This document shows, piece after piece, positions 61,421 to 64,000 of a stretch of DNA of 64,000 nucleotides. Under the pieces are notes generated by a model. It searched no databases, had not been told where the DNA came from, and worked only from the letters and a program-made list of their open reading frames with translations. The stretch is from Humisphaera borealis (GTDB lineage: Bacteria > Planctomycetota > Phycisphaerae > Tepidisphaerales > Tepidisphaeraceae). Location of the stretch: contig NZ_CP063458.1 in the NCBI RefSeq assembly GCF_015169395.1, forward strand, positions 2,418,001-2,482,000, given 5' to 3'. Position 1 is the stretch's first letter, and every line of letters begins with the position of its first letter. The position numbers were made by a program, and so were the translations under genes.

Positions 61421-61951
61421 ATGCGCCCCACTGATCCGCAATGGATGATGCCCGAAGGTTCCGTGAACACGATGCGCCTGGTCGTCGATGAGCCGGACAC
61501 GACCGGCCCCGACACCGCCGCCGGCGACGGCAACGACATGACGCCGATGACCATCCACTTCGAACGCCGCACCCACCGCCGCTTCGATGTCGAGCCGATG
61601 AGCATCACGATCGAACGCTGGGACGGCCGCCGCGACAGCCGGCTGGTCTTCGGGCAGATCATTGATCTGTCGGCCAGCGGCGTTCGCCTTCGCACCCGCC
61701 AGCAGGGCATCCGCGTCGATCAGCAAATTCGCGTTCGACTCGACCTCCCCGACAACGGCGGCATCTTCCCGTTCGTCGATACGTCCGGCGGCCAACTTCA
61801 GCCCAAGCGGGAATGGGTCGGCTGGCTCGCCGTCGCCCGCGTACGCCAGGTCGGCGACAGCTTTGAAGTGGCCGGACGGCTGGTCGACATGGAAGAAATG
61901 GACCGCGGCATGCTCAGCCTGTACCTGTCGACCCGCGCGATGGCGGCGTAA
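61421..61951 (+). CDS. PilZ-domain protein (cyclic-di-GMP receptor)
   Basis: 176 residues. After ~45 flexible residues comes a PilZ domain with the RxxxR segment RRTHRRF (49-55) and D82-LSASG (DxSxxG), the two motifs that clamp cyclic-di-GMP. The rest of the barrel continues to GRLVDME. It has no attached output domain, so it likely regulates a partner by binding. AGGAG precedes the ATG. With the HD-GYP regulator at 34391 it suggests local use of this second messenger. Confidence 0.92.
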   Translation: MRPTDPQWMMPEGSVNTMRLVVDEPDTTGPDTAAGDGNDMTPMTIHFERRTHRRFDVEPMSITIERWDGRRDSRLVFGQIIDLSASGVRLRTRQQGIRVDQQIRVRLDLPDNGGIFPFVDTSGGQLQPKREWVGWLAVARVRQVGDSFEVAGRLVDMEEMDRGMLSLYLSTRAMAA

Positions 61952-62095
61952 TCAAGCACGTTGCGACCGTCTCTGTCGATGCGACCCGGACACTACCGCA
62001 AACACACGGTACTGGCGTGAGTACGCTCGCTTCGCCACGGTCGTTCGAAACGCCTTGGTCGAATCCAAAACAGCGGTTCGATTATACCCGTGACA

Positions 62096-62126
62096 TTGGA
62101 CCCGGTGACGCGCCGATGGTTATACT
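62096..62126 (+). promoter_or_regulatory. Possible promoter of the Bax-inhibitor-1 gene
   Basis: TTGGAC at 62096 and TATACT at 62121 are separated by 19 bases, a little long. They sit 43 bases before the ATG, in a short A/T-richer stretch. Confidence 0.3.
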
Positions 62127-62168
62127 TCCGGCGGGTTACAGAGACCTTTTACACAGGGAGGCGATCCA

Positions 62169-62885
62169 ATGTCGCAATTTCCGTATCAACAGTCCAAGCC
62201 GTTCGACCTCAACTACGCCACCGACGAGAAATCGGTGTTCAACTTCTTCAACGCGGTCTACGCGTGGATGTGCGTCGGTCTGGCGGTGACGGCGGCGGTC
62301 GCGTACATCGTCTCGATGAACGTACAGGTCGTGGTGGCGATGAACGCCAAGGGCATCACGATCGCGCTCTTCCTCGGCCTGGCGGTGCTGTCGTACGGCA
62401 TTCAGGCGGCGGCGCACAAGATCGGAGCCGGCGCCGCGACGGCGCTGTTCATCCTGTATGCGGCCATCCTGGGTGCGGCTCTCTCGTACATCTTCATCAT
62501 CTACAAGATGAGCACGATCGGTGCCGCGTTCGCCATCACCGGCGGCACGTTCGGCGTGATGAGCGTGCTCGGTTACGTCACCAAGCGCGACCTGACCCGC
62601 CTGGGCGGCATGCTCACGATGGCGGCGATCGGTTTGTTCATCGCGTCGCTTGTCAACATCTTCATGCAGAGCAGCGGACTGAGCTGGATCATCACCTACG
62701 CCGTGGTGATCGTGTTCACTGGCCTGGTGGCATACCACACGCAGAGCCTGCGTGAGATCGCCGTCGCCAACTCGGGCAACCCCCGGGCGCTGGCCAGCCA
62801 TGCCATCGTCGGCTCGCTGATCCTGTACGTCGACTTCATCAACATCTTTGTGTCGATCCTGCGAATCCTCGGAAGCCGCAAGTAA
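62169..62885 (+). CDS. Bax inhibitor-1/YccA family membrane protein
   Basis: 238 residues with about seven membrane helices after a short soluble start (MSQFPYQQSKPFDLNYATDE). The family hallmark FNAVYAWMCVGLAVTAAVAYI, GxxFGVMSVLGYVTKRDLT, and the terminal VGSLILYVDFINIFVSILRIL with its acidic residue in the last helix are all present. Bacterial members such as BsYetJ conduct calcium in a pH-dependent way or associate with FtsH. GGGAGG precedes the ATG. A strong terminator follows. Confidence 0.94.
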   Translation: MSQFPYQQSKPFDLNYATDEKSVFNFFNAVYAWMCVGLAVTAAVAYIVSMNVQVVVAMNAKGITIALFLGLAVLSYGIQAAAHKIGAGAATALFILYAAILGAALSYIFIIYKMSTIGAAFAITGGTFGVMSVLGYVTKRDLTRLGGMLTMAAIGLFIASLVNIFMQSSGLSWIITYAVVIVFTGLVAYHTQSLREIAVANSGNPRALASHAIVGSLILYVDFINIFVSILRILGSRK

Positions 62886-62914
62886 CTGACGCGGACGTGT
62901 CAAACCAAAAACCG

Positions 62915-62946
62915 AAAGGGCCGCCGTGCAGACACGGCGGCCCTTT
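62915..62946 (+). terminator. Rho-independent terminator of the Bax-inhibitor-1 gene
   Basis: A 14-bp perfect stem, AAAGGGCCGCCGTG with CACGGCGGCCCTTT, loop CAGA, followed by TTGCTTT. It lies 30 bases after the stop. Confidence 0.9.
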
Positions 62947-62983
62947 TGCTTTGGCCTGTGGCGAGCAAGCCGGCACCGGAACA

Positions 62984-63153
62984 AAGAGAACACGAAGGCG
63001 CGAAGGCACGAAGAAGCCACGAAGGTTGGCAAATCGATGGATGGCCACCGGCGATCCGTTTGCGCGCCTGGCATCAGGATTCGGGCCAAGAGCGCCAAAG
63101 GGGCAGGAACTACTTCGCGTTTCCTTCGTGCTTTCGCGCCTTCGTGTTCTCTT
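62984..63153. mobile_element. Gene-less unit with GxxExxY-cassette-like inverted repeats
   Basis: Inverted repeats at 62984-63013 and 63124-63153 match at 29 of 30 positions (AAGAGAACACGAAGGCGCGA and complement). The word AACACGAAGGC is shared with the terminal repeat of cassette 1 (3321). The 110-bp interior has no credible gene. It lies between the Bax-inhibitor-1 terminator and the fuconate dehydratase stop, which would fit a non-autonomous relative of the GxxExxY cassettes. Confidence 0.6.
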
Positions 63154-63182
63154 CGTCCCCGGCGTAACCCTTCGTTCGCGTC

Positions 63183-64000
63183 TCACCGCCAGGCCGCCCC
63201 GCCGGGGTAGGTGTGGTCGGCGATCGATCGCGGCTTCATCTCGATGCTGTATCCCGGCAGCGTCGGGCAGGCGTAGCGGCCGTTGACGATGCGGACGGGG
63301 TCGACGAAATGTTCGTGCAGGTGATCGACGTACTCCACCACCCGCCGATCGAGTGAGCCGCTGCAGGCGACGTAATCCCACGTCGACAGGTGCTGCACCA
63401 TCTCGCACAGGCCGACGCCGCCGGCGTGGGGGCAGACGGGCAGGTTGAACTTCCGCGCCAGCAGCCAGACCGCCAGGCATTCATTCACGCCGCCAAGCCG
63501 ACCGGCGTCGGCCTGCACGAACTGCATCGCGCCGGCCGCCATGAACTGCTTGAACATGATCCGGTTCTGGCAGTGTTCACCGGTCGCGACGCCGATGCCC
63601 AGAGGATTGACCGCCTGCGCGATCGCCCGATGGCCGAGGATGTCGTCCGGATTGGTCGGCTCTTCGATCCACATCGGCTTGAAGGGCGCCAGCTCGCGCA
63701 TCCAGTCGATCGCCTGGCCGACCTCCCACACCTGGTTGGCGTCGACCATCAGCGTTCGGGCGGGGCCGACTTCCTCGCGGACGATGCGCAGCCGGCGCAG
63801 GTCGTCCTGCAGATCCCGGCCGACCTTCATCTTGAAGTGCGTGAACCCCTGCCGCATCCCGTGCTGCGCGAGCGATCGCAGCTTCTCGTCGGAGTAGCCC
63901 AGCCAGCCGGCGGCGGTGGTGTACGCCGGGATGCCCTCGCGTCGGACGTGCGCCTCACGCTCGGCTTTGCCGCCGGCGGTTTGTTCCAACAGCCCGATGG
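63183..64000 (-). CDS. L-fuconate dehydratase (enolase superfamily), C-terminal part
   Basis: The gene enters from beyond the right edge; 272 codons are visible. Diagnostic stretches are YTTAAGWLGYSDEKL, HFKMKVGRDLQDDL (catalytic KxK), MVDANQVWEV (metal Asp), WIEEPTNPDDILGH (metal Glu), VATGEHCQNRIMFKQ (metal Glu) and CPHAGGVGLCEMVQHL (catalytic His region). This combination is that of L-fuconate dehydratase, which makes 2-keto-3-deoxy-L-fuconate in the non-phosphorylated L-fucose pathway. The frame stays open to base 64000, so the start lies outside. Confidence 0.9.
   Translation of the reverse strand, partial: IGLLEQTAGGKAEREAHVRREGIPAYTTAAGWLGYSDEKLRSLAQHGMRQGFTHFKMKVGRDLQDDLRRLRIVREEVGPARTLMVDANQVWEVGQAIDWMRELAPFKPMWIEEPTNPDDILGHRAIAQAVNPLGIGVATGEHCQNRIMFKQFMAAGAMQFVQADAGRLGGVNECLAVWLLARKFNLPVCPHAGGVGLCEMVQHLSTWDYVACSGSLDRRVVEYVDHLHEHFVDPVRIVNGRYACPTLPGYSIEMKPRSIADHTYPGGAAWR

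Overview
The window is GC-rich, densely coded bacterial chromosome with no rRNA, tRNA or CRISPR visible. Gene content suggests a Gram-negative Planctomycetota-like bacterium, possibly near Phycisphaerae/Tepidisphaerales; this is inferred from family content, not from a marker gene. Supporting points are the heptose-LPS enzyme HldE, many lipoprotein signals, a giant AsmA/DUF748-like protein, a MoxR/VWA pair, a Tat-exported Gfo/Idh/MocA oxidoreductase, several secreted alpha/beta hydrolases, and zinc-ribbon membrane proteins of a type common in that phylum.

Layout. 1-15.2 kb: the end of an acyl-CoA synthetase/GNAT fusion, then a long minus-strand run. In transcription order it holds a lipoprotein, a glutamine-rich membrane protein, a ferric-iron-type binding lipoprotein with a fused permease (no ATPase nearby), an NHL-propeller lipoprotein, a GxxExxY gene, a large VWA membrane protein, a second GxxExxY gene, MoxR, a PhyH dioxygenase and a 74-residue protein. 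15.4-28.5 kb: envelope genes (polysaccharide deacetylase, GT2-DUF2062, two PlsC acyltransferases, DUF748 giant, lipoprotein, lipase maturation factor). 28.8-35.4 kb: Gfo/Idh oxidoreductase, then a hybrid histidine kinase overlapping an HD-GYP regulator. 35.6-48.4 kb: small metabolic and accessory genes (VOC, esterases, YjdM, DUF3303, DUF1772, Xer recombinase, TolB-like propeller, SDR, sugar-phosphate isomerase), peppered with palindromic repeats. 48.5-52.6 kb: HldE and a three-gene DUF883/YqjE-type cluster. 52.7-64 kb: ChrA, an HNH-repeat protein, TruB, MutL, an M48 protease, a lone receiver, PilZ, Bax-inhibitor-1 and the end of an L-fuconate dehydratase.

The most unusual content is repeat architecture. 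(1) Two GxxExxY genes, predicted PD-(D/E)XK-fold proteins, are each enclosed by their own terminal inverted repeats built of short iterated words. A third unit with related ends has no gene. This looks like an autonomous/non-autonomous mobile cassette family. (2) Five 81-90 bp bow-tie elements consist of two facing hairpins whose stems vary, partly by compensatory change, while the hexaloop stays GTACTC/GAGTAC. Other families share the same two-hairpin plan. (3) Nearly all elements sit just upstream of start codons, and some supply a ribosome binding site or start codon.

Functional links. The kinase, the HD-GYP protein and the PilZ protein suggest cyclic-di-GMP control. Esterases, isomerase, Gfo/Idh and fuconate dehydratase suggest breakdown of deoxysugar-containing or esterified polysaccharide. 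DUF748, PlsC, LMF, HldE and GT2-DUF2062 point to outer-membrane biogenesis.
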